Below, in pieces: positions 27,117 to 36,624 of a stretch of DNA of 64,000 bases. The notes beneath the pieces were generated by a model. It worked only from the letters and a program-made list of their open reading frames with translations. It ran no database searches and was not told where the DNA came from. Numbering within the stretch: position 1 is the stretch's first letter; every line of letters starts with the position of its first letter. Source of the stretch: Alphaproteobacteria bacterium (GTDB taxonomy: Bacteria > Pseudomonadota > Alphaproteobacteria > Micavibrionales > Micavibrionaceae); contig JAJFGV010000064.1 of NCBI GenBank assembly GCA_021775965.1, positions 62,001 to 126,000 on the forward strand. The letters run 5' to 3'. Made by a program: the position numbers and the translations under genes.

Positions 27117-28667
27117 TTATCGCTTTTTCTTTTTGCGATTTTTTTTCTTGCCGCCGTGTGGCTGGCTAGAATTTCCGAGTAAGTTTTCTAAATCACCGGG
27201 CATGGCGTTTCCAGCCAGGGCACCGCTGGGCGCGAAGGGGTTGGGGCCTAAGCCACCATCATCGATACCCGCCATATCTTCAGCGAGGCCCTCAGGGGTC
27301 ATGGCATCAGCCATTCCCGCCATATCGCCGCCCATCATATCTTTCATCATGCCCATCATTTTGCCGGTGCCCATTTTCTTCATGCGCTTCATCATGGTTT
27401 GCATTTGTTTGAGCTGCTTCACGATCTGATTAATCTCCTGCACGGTTGTACCCGAACCGGCGGCGATGCGTTTTTTGCGTGAGGCGTTCAGCAGGTCCGG
27501 TTTTTCGCGCTCTTTATTCGTCATCGAGTAAATAATGGCTTCCTGTTTTTTTGTCATCGAGTCATCAACGCCGGCTTCGTCCAGTTGCGAGGCCATCTTT
27601 CCAAGGCCGGGCATCATTTTCATCATCGCGCCCATGCCGCCCATTTTTTTCATCTGTTGCATCTGGGACAGAAGATCGTTGAAATCAAATTTGCCCTTTT
27701 TGAATTTAGCGGCCATCTTCTTGGCTTCGTCCTGGTCGACAGTTTCCACCGCCTTTTCAACCAGAGAGACCACATCGCCCATACCAAGGATGCGTCCGGC
27801 GATCCGGTCGGGATGGAATGCCTCGAGCGCATCTATTTTTTCGCCGGTTCCAAGCAATTTGATCGGTTTGCCGGTTACGGCTCTCATGCTCATCGCCGCG
27901 CCACCACGGGCGTCACCATCTATGCGAGTCAGCATGATACCGCTGATATCAACGCTGGCATCAAAGGCCGTGGCGGTTTGCACGGCGTCTTGTCCGGTCA
28001 TCGCATCGGCGACGAGGAGGGTTTCTGTCGGGCTTGTGGCTTTCTTGATTGTAGCAATTTCATCCATGAGGGCTTCGTCAATGGACAGGCGACCGGCGGT
28101 ATCGAGGATTACAACGTCATAGCCTTCCTTGCGTCCCATTTCCATGGCGCGCTTGGCAATATCAAGTGGTTTTTGTTTCTCAACGATAGGCAGCGTTGCA
28201 ATGTCGGTTTGTTCACCGAGTTGTCTCAATTGTTCCTGTGCCGCCGGGCGATAAACATCGAGGCTGGCCATCAGGACTTTTTTATTGTGTTTGCCGGTGA
28301 GGTGTTTGGCGATTTTGGCGGTTGAGGTTGTTTTACCCGAGCCCTGCAGCCCAACCATAAGATAGGCACAAGGAGGCGTTCCAAATTGCATAGGATCTTT
28401 TTCAGAGCCCAAAAGTTCAATGATTGCGTCATGGACGATTTTGATGACTTGCTGGCCAGGATTGACGCCTTTGACGATTTCCTGGCCGGTGGCCTTTTGT
28501 TTGATCGTTTCGATGAAGTCTTTAACGACGGGCAGGGCGACATCGGCCTCAAGCAGCGCCACGCGGATTTCCCGCGCTGCGGCCATGACATCGTTTTCCG
28601 ACAGGGTGCCTTTGCCCCTCAGACTATCGAATACACCACCAAGCTTTTCACTCAAAGATTCAAACAT
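27117..28667 (-). CDS. ffh: Signal recognition particle protein Ffh
   Basis: SRP GTPase that targets nascent membrane proteins. The 516-residue protein has the N domain (1-95), the G domain with G-L-Q-G-S-G-K-T-T, D-V-Y-R-P-A-A and D-T-A-G-R, and a Met-rich M domain (about 320-460) for signal sequences and 4.5S RNA. A basic Lys/Asn/Arg tail ends the protein. It leads the rpsP cluster, 32 bases upstream of S16; its receptor ftsY lies 2.3 kb away on the other strand. No 4.5S RNA gene was found nearby. Confidence 0.97.
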   Translation of the reverse strand: MFESLSEKLGGVFDSLRGKGTLSENDVMAAAREIRVALLEADVALPVVKDFIETIKQKATGQEIVKGVNPGQQVIKIVHDAIIELLGSEKDPMQFGTPPCAYLMVGLQGSGKTTSTAKIAKHLTGKHNKKVLMASLDVYRPAAQEQLRQLGEQTDIATLPIVEKQKPLDIAKRAMEMGRKEGYDVVILDTAGRLSIDEALMDEIATIKKATSPTETLLVADAMTGQDAVQTATAFDASVDISGIMLTRIDGDARGGAAMSMRAVTGKPIKLLGTGEKIDALEAFHPDRIAGRILGMGDVVSLVEKAVETVDQDEAKKMAAKFKKGKFDFNDLLSQMQQMKKMGGMGAMMKMMPGLGKMASQLDEAGVDDSMTKKQEAIIYSMTNKEREKPDLLNASRKKRIAAGSGTTVQEINQIVKQLKQMQTMMKRMKKMGTGKMMGMMKDMMGGDMAGMADAMTPEGLAEDMAGIDDGGLGPNPFAPSGALAGNAMPGDLENLLGNSSQPHGGKKKNRKKKKR

Positions 28668-28697
28668 TTAAAGCCTTTTGTTCACAAAGCATTTCAG

Positions 28698-28727
28698 CCC
28701 CGGTGAGCGTCAATTCGCCGACCGGGG
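28698..28727. other. GC-rich hairpin in the ffh leader
   Basis: CCCCGGT (28698-28704) pairs with ACCGGGG (28721-28727) about 30 bases upstream of the ffh start. There is no T run on either strand. It may be an mRNA structure limiting ffh translation. Confidence 0.3.
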
Positions 28728-28870
28728 GGTACCTGGTATTTATTACCTTGGGCACTAACATTTAGTCATGTCAGTGAAATTTGAAGGAAAACTACGGTGA
28801 AACTGGTTTAATGTCAAGAAAATGGTATATAACTTGCTCTTCTGAAGCTGTGTTTATGAAGGTTTAGGCA

Positions 28871-29686
28871 ATGAATTTTATAAAAATGCATGGATTGGGC
28901 AATGATTTTGTCATTCTCGATCACCGGAGCAAGGCTGATGATCTAAGCCCTGAGCTGATCCGCCACATCGCGGATCGGCAATTTGGCGTGGGCTGTGACC
29001 AGCTTATCGTGCTGGAGCCGACCAATGAGGCCGATTTGTTCATGCGTATTTTTAATCCCGATGGTGGTGAGGCTGAGAGCTGCGGCAATGCGACAAGATG
29101 TGTGGCTGACCTTTATATGCGGGAAAAAGACGTACAGGAATGTGTTATTGAGACAAAAGCGGGGCTTTTGCCGTGCCGGATGGTGCAAAACGGCACGCTG
29201 GTTGAGGTTGATATGGGCCCGCCGCAGACGGAGTGGGCCGATATCCCGCTTAGCAAAGAAAAAGACACGCTGCATCTGGGGATCGGACAGGGCGCGGCGC
29301 GTGATCCGGTGGCGGTGGGTATGGGCAATCCGCATTGTGTGTTCTTTGTGGAAAACCTTGAGAGTATCTCTGTGGAAGATATGGGGCCAATTTTTGAAAA
29401 CCATGAGCTGTACCCGGAGCGCGCCAATGTCGAATTTGCGCAAGTATTAGGGGATAACCAGATTAGATTGCGGGTTTGGGAGCGCGGCGCAGGGATTACG
29501 CTGGCTTGTGGCTCCGGGGCCTGTGCAACGGCTGTGGCGGCGGTGCAGCGAGGGTTAACCGGGCGCAATGTCGAGATTATCATGGATGGCGGGTCACTGA
29601 TGCTCGAATGGCGTGAGGAAGACGACCGTGTCCTGATGACCGGGCCTGTATCTTATGTATTTGACGGTACTCTGAAAGAGCTGTAA
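28871..29686 (+). CDS. dapF: Diaminopimelate epimerase
   Basis: Converts LL- to meso-diaminopimelate for lysine and peptidoglycan. The 271-residue protein shows M-H-G-L-G-N-D-F and both catalytic cysteines: C71 in the C-G-N-A-T-R-C motif and C213 in the C-G-S-G-A-C motif. It begins a dapF-mtaB-ftsY run typical of alphaproteobacteria. Confidence 0.97.
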   Translation: MNFIKMHGLGNDFVILDHRSKADDLSPELIRHIADRQFGVGCDQLIVLEPTNEADLFMRIFNPDGGEAESCGNATRCVADLYMREKDVQECVIETKAGLLPCRMVQNGTLVEVDMGPPQTEWADIPLSKEKDTLHLGIGQGAARDPVAVGMGNPHCVFFVENLESISVEDMGPIFENHELYPERANVEFAQVLGDNQIRLRVWERGAGITLACGSGACATAVAAVQRGLTGRNVEIIMDGGSLMLEWREEDDRVLMTGPVSYVFDGTLKEL

Positions 29687-29695
29687 AACCGCGCC

Positions 29696-30955
29696 ATGAG
29701 CAAAGAACCCAACATTGTGACCTTTGGCTGCCGCCTCAACACCTATGAGTCGGAAGTGATGCGCGACCATGCCAAGGGAGCGGGGCTGGAGGATGCTATT
29801 ATCTTCAATACCTGCGCCGTGACCAAGGAAGCCGAGCGTCAGGCGCGTCAGGCTATTCGGAAGGCGCGGCGCGATAATCCACAGGCTGAAATCATTGTGA
29901 CCGGCTGTAGCGCACAGATTGATCCCCAGAAGTACGCACAGATGGAGGAGGTCGATCGTGTGATCGGTAATGATCTCAAATTAAAGGCTGAAACCTGGCA
30001 TGGGCTGAACGGTGAGAAGGTTCTGGTCAATGACATTATGTCGGTCAAGGAAACCGCCAGCCATATGCTGGAGGGTTTTGAAGAGCGGGCGCGGGCAATT
30101 TTACAGGTCCAGCAGGGCTGCGATCACCGCTGTACGTTTTGTATCATCCCCTATGGCCGTGGCAATGCGCGCTCTGTGCCGATTGGGGTGATCGCCGAGC
30201 AGGTGAAGAAGCTGGTGGAAGGCGGATATAACGAGATTGTCTTTACCGGCGTTGATATTACTTCTTATGGGCCCGATTTGCCCGGTACGCCGAGTTTGGG
30301 TCAAATGATCCGCCGGGTTTTGGCGTTGGTGCCAGAGTTGAAGCGTTTGCGCCTATCTTCACTCGATCCGGTGGAAATTGATGATGACATGTGGGAGCTG
30401 ATTAAAAATGAACCGCGCTTGATGCCGTATTTACATTTATCGCTGCAATCGGGCGATGACATGATCCTAAAACGGATGAAAAGACGGCATTTACGGCAAG
30501 ATGTGATTGATATGTGCCACAAAGCGCGTGAATATCGCCCGGATATATCCTTTGGTGCCGATATTATCGCTGGGTTCCCGACTGAAACCGAGGAAATGTT
30601 CCAAAATACTATGAATATCGTCGAAGAATGCGATTTGACGTTCCTGCATGTGTTTCCTTATTCAGAGCGCGAGGGTACACCCGCAGCGAGAATGCCGCAG
30701 GTTGATAAGGTTGTTCGTAAGGAAAGGGCGGCGCGTTTGCGGGCTCTGGGCGAAAAACAGACTAAAAAGTTTCTCAATAATAATATCAACAAAGAAATGG
30801 AAGTCATTGTTGAAAAAGGAAATATTGGACGCACAGAAAACTTTGCTGCTGTGCAGTTGGATCAGGAATTACCGGTAGGCTCCCTGACACAAATTAAAAC
30901 CATCGGAGTTGCTAACAATCAGCTTTTAGGGCAGTCTCTCCTCCAAGCAGCCTAG
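29696..30955 (+). CDS. mtaB: tRNA t6A37 methylthiotransferase MtaB
   Basis: Radical-SAM enzyme making ms2t6A37 in ANN-decoding tRNAs. The UPF0004 cluster cysteines are C12, C40 and C71; the radical-SAM C-x3-C-x2-C is C142/C146/C149. The closing segment is short and TRAM-like. Its 419 residues fit the MtaB subgroup better than MiaB or RimO. It follows dapF by 9 bases. Confidence 0.93.
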   Translation: MSKEPNIVTFGCRLNTYESEVMRDHAKGAGLEDAIIFNTCAVTKEAERQARQAIRKARRDNPQAEIIVTGCSAQIDPQKYAQMEEVDRVIGNDLKLKAETWHGLNGEKVLVNDIMSVKETASHMLEGFEERARAILQVQQGCDHRCTFCIIPYGRGNARSVPIGVIAEQVKKLVEGGYNEIVFTGVDITSYGPDLPGTPSLGQMIRRVLALVPELKRLRLSSLDPVEIDDDMWELIKNEPRLMPYLHLSLQSGDDMILKRMKRRHLRQDVIDMCHKAREYRPDISFGADIIAGFPTETEEMFQNTMNIVEECDLTFLHVFPYSEREGTPAARMPQVDKVVRKERAARLRALGEKQTKKFLNNNINKEMEVIVEKGNIGRTENFAAVQLDQELPVGSLTQIKTIGVANNQLLGQSLLQAA

Positions 30956-30965
30956 GAGAAATTTA

Positions 30966-32150
30966 ATGGTTTTCTGGCGTAAGAAAAAGAACATCGCCGA
31001 ACAGGATAAGCAGGATCATGATGATCGGTTTATCCATCGTCCCAGCGATCCGGCGCTTGAGCCGCCGACTGAATATGATCCCGAAATAGGTCCTGAATTA
31101 AAACATGAGATCGAAGATCCGGTTGCTGATATTGATGAGCTGGAGGAAACTCCGGTGCCCGAGCATACGCCCGAAGATGATGCCAAAGAGTCTGAGGATT
31201 TAAGCGATCACACGGAAGAGGGCGGTTGGCTTTCGCGTTTGACCAAAGGTCTGGCCAAATCAACCAACAAAATCTCGCAAGGCATTACCGATGTCCTGAC
31301 CAAGAAAAAGCTGGATCAGGATATGCTGGATAGCCTTGAGGAGGTGCTGATTGGTGCCGATCTTGGGCCGAAGACGGCGGCGGCTTTGGTGGCGGATTTT
31401 GCCAAGGATCGTTTTGGTAAGGATATAAGCGAAGACGAGGTCAAAGAGGCACTGGCGGGCAGTATTTCCGCCATGCTGGCCCCGGTGGCTCAGCCGCTTG
31501 AGATTACGCCGCCGGCCAATGGTGGTCCTTACGTTATTCTGGTTTGCGGGGTGAATGGCGTTGGTAAAACTACGACGATTGGTAAGCTGGCTCAGCATTT
31601 AAAACAAAAAGAGGGGCGCAGCGTTATGATGGCCGCCGGTGATACGTTCCGTGCGGCGGCGATTGAACAGCTTCAGATTTGGGCCGAGCGTACGGGTTCG
31701 CCGCTGGTAACCAAGGAAGTTGGTGCCGATGCCGCGGCTGTGGCGTATGAGGCTTACGAGAAAGCCAAAGAAGCGGGCAGTGATGTCTTGTTGATCGATA
31801 CGGCCGGGCGGTTGCAGAACAAGGCCAATTTGATGGCCGAGCTGGAAAAGATTGTCCGTGTGCTCAAGAAACAGGATGAAAGCCTGCCGCATGCGACGTT
31901 GCTGGTGCTTGATGCTACCACCGGGCAAAATGCCTATTCGCAGCTCGAGAGCTTTAAATCGATGGTTAATGTTACTGGTCTGGTGGTCACCAAGCTTGAT
32001 GGTTCAGCCAAAGGTGGCGTGTTGGTGGGTCTTGCCGATCAGTTCGGCGTGCCGGTTCATGCGATTGGAATTGGCGAGAAGATGGAGGATATGCAGCCTT
32101 TTAATGCCGATGAATATGCAAGGTCACTAACGGGATTGAATGCGGCCTGA
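30966..32150 (+). CDS. ftsY: SRP receptor GTPase FtsY
   Basis: Membrane-associated receptor for Ffh. The 394-residue protein has an acidic N-terminal A region (about 1-85, rich in D/E/P), then the N domain, then the G domain with [24 protein letters not shown] and [10 protein letters not shown]. It lies 10 bases after mtaB and ends 19 bases before the preferred amn start. Confidence 0.97.
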   Translation: MVFWRKKKNIAEQDKQDHDDRFIHRPSDPALEPPTEYDPEIGPELKHEIEDPVADIDELEETPVPEHTPEDDAKESEDLSDHTEEGGWLSRLTKGLAKSTNKISQGITDVLTKKKLDQDMLDSLEEVLIGADLGPKTAAALVADFAKDRFGKDISEDEVKEALAGSISAMLAPVAQPLEITPPANGGPYVILVCGVNGVGKTTTIGKLAQHLKQKEGRSVMMAAGDTFRAAAIEQLQIWAERTGSPLVTKEVGADAAAVAYEAYEKAKEAGSDVLLIDTAGRLQNKANLMAELEKIVRVLKKQDESLPHATLLVLDATTGQNAYSQLESFKSMVNVTGLVVTKLDGSAKGGVLVGLADQFGVPVHAIGIGEKMEDMQPFNADEYARSLTGLNAA

Positions 32151-32169
32151 GCCGTGTTATGATGTTTCA

Positions 32170-33585
32170 ATGTCAAAGCCACCCAAATCATTCAAGCCCC
32201 GACAATTCAAAGATCCTGAAAAGGCTCTTGCGGCCATACAGGAAATCTACAACACGCATACCGAATATCTGCAGGATAGCTTTCGTCAGTTTGGCGACGG
32301 TACGTTAAAGGCAGAAAAAATTTCGGCCTGCTATCCGTATATTTCACTAACAACAGAAATGGCACGGCGTTCAGATTCGCGGCTTTCGTATGGTTTTGCG
32401 CCAAGGCCTGGTACTTATAGTACGACATTAACGCGGCCGGATATTTTTGATCGTTATTACCACAAGCAAATTGAACTGTTGATCCATAACCATGATGTGC
32501 CGGTTGAAATTGGTGTCAGTGACACAGCCATTCCTATTCATTTTGCGCTGGGTGAAAACTTTCATCTTGAGCGGGATTTAAGTCCTGAGCAAATACAGGA
32601 TATGCCGCAATATTTTGATGTGCCCAATCTGGATATCATGGATGACGAGATTTCCAATTCGACGTTCATACAGGAAGAAGGCAAGCCGGGGCCGCTTTCC
32701 TTGTTCCCGGCGCCGCGCGCCGATCTTAGTTTGCAGCGTTTAAAGCATTATTGTGGCAGTGATGCTCATCACTTTCAAAATTATGTAATTTTTACCAACT
32801 ATCAATTTTATATTGATGAATTCATTACGATCGGCCGGACCAAGGCCAAGAAATCAGACTATACGGGTTTTGTTGAGCCGAGCGAAAAGCGTACACCACA
32901 GATGCCGGCTTATCATCTACAACGGGAGGATGGCTCGGGCATTACTATGATTAATATTGGCGTGGGACCGTCGAATGCCAAAACTATTACAGATCATATC
33001 GCAGTGCTGCGGCCACATGCTTGGTTGATGTTGGGCCACTGCGCGGGTCTGCGCAGCTCACAGAATTTGGGTGACTATGTTCTGGCGCACGGTTATCTGC
33101 GTGAAGATAATATCCTGGATCAGGATTTGCCGCCGAGCATTCCTATTCCGGCGCTGGCTGAAATTCAGGTGGCACTGGAAGATGCGGTGGCGCAGGTGAC
33201 GGGTGAAAGTGGCTACGATCTTAAAAAAGTGATGCGCACGGGAACCGTGGCAACGACGGATGACCGGAACTGGGAGTTGCGCTCTTCCATTAGGCAGAAC
33301 AAAAGATTGTCGCAAAGCCGCGCCATTGCTATGGATATGGAATCAGGCACAATTGCAGCCAATGGTTTTCGTTTCCGTGTGCCTTACGGGACGCTTTTAT
33401 GTGTGTCGGATAAACCGCTCCACGGGAATTTGAAGCTTCCCGGCATGGCCGATAGTTTTTATCGTGAGCGGGTCGAGCAGCATTTAAAGATTGGTTTGCT
33501 GACGATGGAAATGCTGCGAGATCTTTCGCCAGAGAAGCTCCACAGTCGAAAACTTAGAAGTTTTAATGAAGCGGCGTTCCAATAG
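32170..33585 (+). CDS. amn: AMP nucleosidase
   Basis: Hydrolyses AMP to adenine and ribose 5-phosphate. The 471-residue protein has the Amn N-terminal domain and the PNP/UDP phosphorylase-fold C-terminal domain, with L-G-H-C-A-G-L-R and the M-D-M-E-S-G-T-I-A-A-N-G-F-R catalytic region. I chose ATG 32170 over ATG 32140, which would overlap ftsY, because the former matches the usual family opening. Confidence 0.93.
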   Translation: MSKPPKSFKPRQFKDPEKALAAIQEIYNTHTEYLQDSFRQFGDGTLKAEKISACYPYISLTTEMARRSDSRLSYGFAPRPGTYSTTLTRPDIFDRYYHKQIELLIHNHDVPVEIGVSDTAIPIHFALGENFHLERDLSPEQIQDMPQYFDVPNLDIMDDEISNSTFIQEEGKPGPLSLFPAPRADLSLQRLKHYCGSDAHHFQNYVIFTNYQFYIDEFITIGRTKAKKSDYTGFVEPSEKRTPQMPAYHLQREDGSGITMINIGVGPSNAKTITDHIAVLRPHAWLMLGHCAGLRSSQNLGDYVLAHGYLREDNILDQDLPPSIPIPALAEIQVALEDAVAQVTGESGYDLKKVMRTGTVATTDDRNWELRSSIRQNKRLSQSRAIAMDMESGTIAANGFRFRVPYGTLLCVSDKPLHGNLKLPGMADSFYRERVEQHLKIGLLTMEMLRDLSPEKLHSRKLRSFNEAAFQ

Positions 33586-33591
33586 GTCATT

Positions 33592-33622
33592 AAAAAAGGC
33601 GCCACAAGGCGCCTGATTTTTT
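33592..33622. terminator. Bidirectional terminator after amn
   Basis: GGCGCC (33598-33603) and GGCGCC (33608-33613) form a GC-rich stem with a 4-base loop. It is flanked by six A residues on the left and six T residues on the right, so it serves amn and the converging gene at 33639. Confidence 0.88.
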
Positions 33623-33638
33623 AGATATAAAATCCTTT

Positions 33639-33932
33639 TTAAACGACAATATCAACCAGCGAGCCAGGCCGTTCTGCTTCACTGCCATCGTCTATGTTGA
33701 AAGCTTCTTCGCGTAGTGCCTGCAAGGATGGATCAGCATTGTTCTCTGTTTCTGGCGCTTGTGTCTCTACTGTGGATTCAGTGGTGCGCGTTCCTTCGGC
33801 AGAAGCAACGTTGTTTTCTTCCGGCTCGTTCTCGTTGCTTTCACGTAATTGATCATTGCCGGAATTTTGTTGCAATGACTGTGTCAGAGGAACTTGTTGT
33901 TGTACGCCTATACCACTAATTGGTCCTGCCAT
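33639..33932 (-). CDS. Small disordered protein of unknown function
   Basis: A 97-residue protein low in hydrophobics and rich in Glu, Asn, Thr and Gln, probably disordered. The C-terminus is E-R-P-G-S-L-V-D-I-V-V, which looks like a conserved short tail. It converges with amn at a shared terminator. No family recognised. Confidence 0.55.
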   Translation of the reverse strand: MAGPISGIGVQQQVPLTQSLQQNSGNDQLRESNENEPEENNVASAEGTRTTESTVETQAPETENNADPSLQALREEAFNIDDGSEAERPGSLVDIVV

Positions 33933-34265
33933 GATTTTTATCCCTTAATAATAAACCCGTGTCTTTATAGTTTACTACCAAAGACTTAACAAAAGCTTTC
34001 GACGCACATCCTGTGCTACAGTATTCATACAGTAAATCGAGTTTTTTCGCAAACGCATCATAAAAAATGTATACAATTTTAACTTAATTTAAATAAATTG
34101 CGGTGTATAAGCATAGGCAGGGTGGGGAAATACTGCGTAAAACAACACTTCAATACATGTTTTCGTGTTTTTTCATCTAGATAATAAGATGATCCAAAAA
34201 ACGTCAATAATAAGACGTTAAGGGTTTTAAGGGTAAAATAAAAAAGAGTATGCGGGGATTCTATA
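33933..34265. other. AT-rich intergenic region between divergent genes
   Basis: This 333-base stretch holds no convincing gene. It must carry the promoters for both the 33639 (minus) and 34266 (plus) genes. A 6-bp inverted repeat AACGTC/GACGTT (34200-34219) with an 8-base loop lies about 45 bases before the plus-strand gene and could be an operator. Confidence 0.4.
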
Positions 34266-35411
34266 ATGGATTTAGGTTTTTTAGACAAATCATCTGATGT
34301 GACACCGCTTCTGGTGCGCTTATATGACAGCAGTAAATTGTACTCACTCGCCAAAGACGGACAACCTCTGGCACGCGCCGAGCTGACATCTGCGGTCAGT
34401 GAATTGCTGGAGCTTGATGTTTCACCAAAAGAAAATGAATTGATTGCCGATGTGTTGATTGAGCTGATGCGTCAGGCTGAAACTGATTTGCGTCAGGCTG
34501 TGGCCGAGCGCGTGTCTGTCATGGATAATGCACCGTTGCGTTTGGTACTTCAGATGTCGAACGATGACATTGAAGTATCTGATCCAGTTCTACGCCATTC
34601 ATTGGTTTTAAAGGACCTTGATCTTATTTACATCGTTAAATCCCAGAGCCCCGAGCATTGGCAGGCGATAGCTTCACGCAAGGTTTTGAGCGATCAGGTC
34701 ATGAATATCCTGGCCGATACCGGTGATTTTGGTACGGCCTCAGCTCTGGCCGAAAATATGAATATTAAGCTGAGCAAACATACGGTGGTTACACTTTCCG
34801 ATCTGGCCCAGCAAAGCGAGAAAGTGGCAAGGCCGCTTTTGCGTCGTGAAGAGGTTTCACATGATATAGCCGCCATAATTTATCAATTTGTCGGCGAAGA
34901 GCTAAAGCAATATATCGTCAAGAATTACGAAGTTGATTCAGATATTCTTATCGACTCCGTTGATGGGGTTATTCTTGAGTTTGTGGACGCTGAAGACAGT
35001 GAGTTTACACCAACGGCGACTATGCTCAGTGCTGCGGATCGGTTTAAAGAAAAAGGGCTGCTAACAATAAAGCTAATGCTTGGGACTTTAAGGCGCGGGC
35101 AGATACAATCCTTTGTTGCTCAGTTTTCAAGATTTACAGATTTGGATCCTAAGACCATTGAAGAGATTCTGGTGCAGCCAAATGGTCAGGGATTGGCGGT
35201 TGCGTGCCGTGCCTTTGATGTGGTGAAAGCAGATTTCGTTTCCATTTTCCTGCTGACGAACAGGGTGCGGGCGCAAGGTCGGATGGTTGACCTTAAGGAT
35301 ATGACCAAGGCCATTAACTACTTTAACCGTATCAAGCCCGATGTTGCCAGAAACATCATGCAAAGCTCGATCACAAACGAATTTAATCCTTCTCAAGTTG
35401 ATATAGATTAG
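34266..35411 (+). CDS. DUF2336 protein
   Basis: A 381-residue all-helical soluble protein with the layout of alphaproteobacterial DUF2336 proteins: HEAT-like helical pairs, a V-A-R-P-L-L-R-R-E-E-V-S segment near residue 190, and a C-terminal helical domain. The function is unknown; family members are often linked to stress or surface behaviours. A GGGG sequence 8 bases before the ATG supports the start. It ends convergently, overlapping the pgk stop by 4 bases. Confidence 0.75.
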   Translation: MDLGFLDKSSDVTPLLVRLYDSSKLYSLAKDGQPLARAELTSAVSELLELDVSPKENELIADVLIELMRQAETDLRQAVAERVSVMDNAPLRLVLQMSNDDIEVSDPVLRHSLVLKDLDLIYIVKSQSPEHWQAIASRKVLSDQVMNILADTGDFGTASALAENMNIKLSKHTVVTLSDLAQQSEKVARPLLRREEVSHDIAAIIYQFVGEELKQYIVKNYEVDSDILIDSVDGVILEFVDAEDSEFTPTATMLSAADRFKEKGLLTIKLMLGTLRRGQIQSFVAQFSRFTDLDPKTIEEILVQPNGQGLAVACRAFDVVKADFVSIFLLTNRVRAQGRMVDLKDMTKAINYFNRIKPDVARNIMQSSITNEFNPSQVDID

Positions 35412-36613
35412 GCAGCTTTGCTGTTTGCGTTTAAGGCGGCAATGCCAGGCAGAGCTTTGCCTTCCAGCCATTCTAAAAACGCGCCGCCGGCCGTTGAGAT
35501 GTAGCTGAAATCACTGGCTACGCCTGCGTTTTCAAGGGCTGCGACGGTGTCACCGCCACCGGCAACACTTACAATTTCACCGGCTTTTGTTTTCTCTGTA
35601 ACCGCTTTGGCCAACGCATTCGTGCTTTCGTCAAAAGGTCTAATTTCAAAAACACCCATCGGTCCGTTCCAGACAATGGTTTTGCAATTTTCAATTTCGC
35701 TCATGATATGTTTGATGGTTTCCGGCCCGGCGTCTACGGCCATCGCATCGGCCGGGATGTTGTCTATAGACACAGTTTTATAATCGGCGTTTTCGTGTAG
35801 ATCGGTTACGGTCACAAGATCAACAGGCAGAATAATTTTGCAGCCTGACTTTTTGGCATGCGCCATAATTTTTTGGGCTTCATCGGCCATGTCTTTTTCG
35901 CAGAGTGATTTGCCGATATCGATCCCCTTCGCATGCAAAAACGTATTGGCCATGCCGCCGCCAAGAATGAGGAAATCCACGCGCTCTGATAAATTGTAAA
36001 GAACACTGAGCTTGGTTGATATTTTAGAACCGCCAGCCACCGCAGCCAGCGGTTTTTGCGGGTTTTCAAGGGCGGAATCGAGGGCGTTTAATTCTTCTTC
36101 CATCAATAGCCCCGCAGCCGTAGGGAGTAAGTGGGCCAAGCCTTCGGTCGAGGCATGGGCGCGGTGTGAGCAGGAAAACGCATCGTTGACGTAGATGTCG
36201 CCAAGCTTTGCTAGCGATGCTACGAATTCTGGATTGTTTTCTTTTTCACCTTTGTGGAAGCGTAAATTTTCTAGCAAACCGATTTCACCGTCCTGGAGAT
36301 TGGCGGCAAAAGTTTCAGCCTGTTCCCCGATTGTGCTCTGGCAGAATTTTACATCGGCGCCCCATTGTTGTTGCAAAGCAGGGACAAGAAAGGCGAGCGA
36401 CAGGCCGGAATTGTTTTCACCATCGGGACGGCCAAAATGCGACAGGATTAAAATTTTAGCGCCAGCCTTGCGCAAATAATCAATGCTCGATTTGAGGCGG
36501 TCAATGCGGGTGGTGTCGGTGACCTTGCCGCTTTCGGTGGGAACGTTAAGATCGGCGCGCAGCAGGACTGTTTTGCCTTTAACGTCTATATCTTTAATTG
36601 ATTTGAAATTCAT
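35408..36613 (-). CDS. pgk: Phosphoglycerate kinase
   Basis: Glycolytic and gluconeogenic kinase. The 401-residue protein has V-L-L-R-A-D-L-N-V-P near the N-terminus, S-H-F-G-R-P, the hinge region G-G-S-K-I-S-T-K, and the C-terminal nucleotide site V-S-x-A-G-G-G-D-T-V-A-A. Flanking genes are unrelated; gapA is not in the window. Confidence 0.97.
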   Translation of the reverse strand: MNFKSIKDIDVKGKTVLLRADLNVPTESGKVTDTTRIDRLKSSIDYLRKAGAKILILSHFGRPDGENNSGLSLAFLVPALQQQWGADVKFCQSTIGEQAETFAANLQDGEIGLLENLRFHKGEKENNPEFVASLAKLGDIYVNDAFSCSHRAHASTEGLAHLLPTAAGLLMEEELNALDSALENPQKPLAAVAGGSKISTKLSVLYNLSERVDFLILGGGMANTFLHAKGIDIGKSLCEKDMADEAQKIMAHAKKSGCKIILPVDLVTVTDLHENADYKTVSIDNIPADAMAVDAGPETIKHIMSEIENCKTIVWNGPMGVFEIRPFDESTNALAKAVTEKTKAGEIVSVAGGGDTVAALENAGVASDFSYISTAGGAFLEWLEGKALPGIAALNANSKAA

Positions 36614-36624
36614 TGTCGCTCCTT

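Noticed and set aside
27535-28325. Long plus-strand open frames opposite ffh
   Set aside because: They are antisense shadows of a highly conserved gene, without ribosome sites or family features.
28668-28870. A 4.5S SRP RNA gene between ffh and dapF
   Set aside because: There is a GC hairpin, but no extended SRP RNA fold or conserved apical loop could be recognised.
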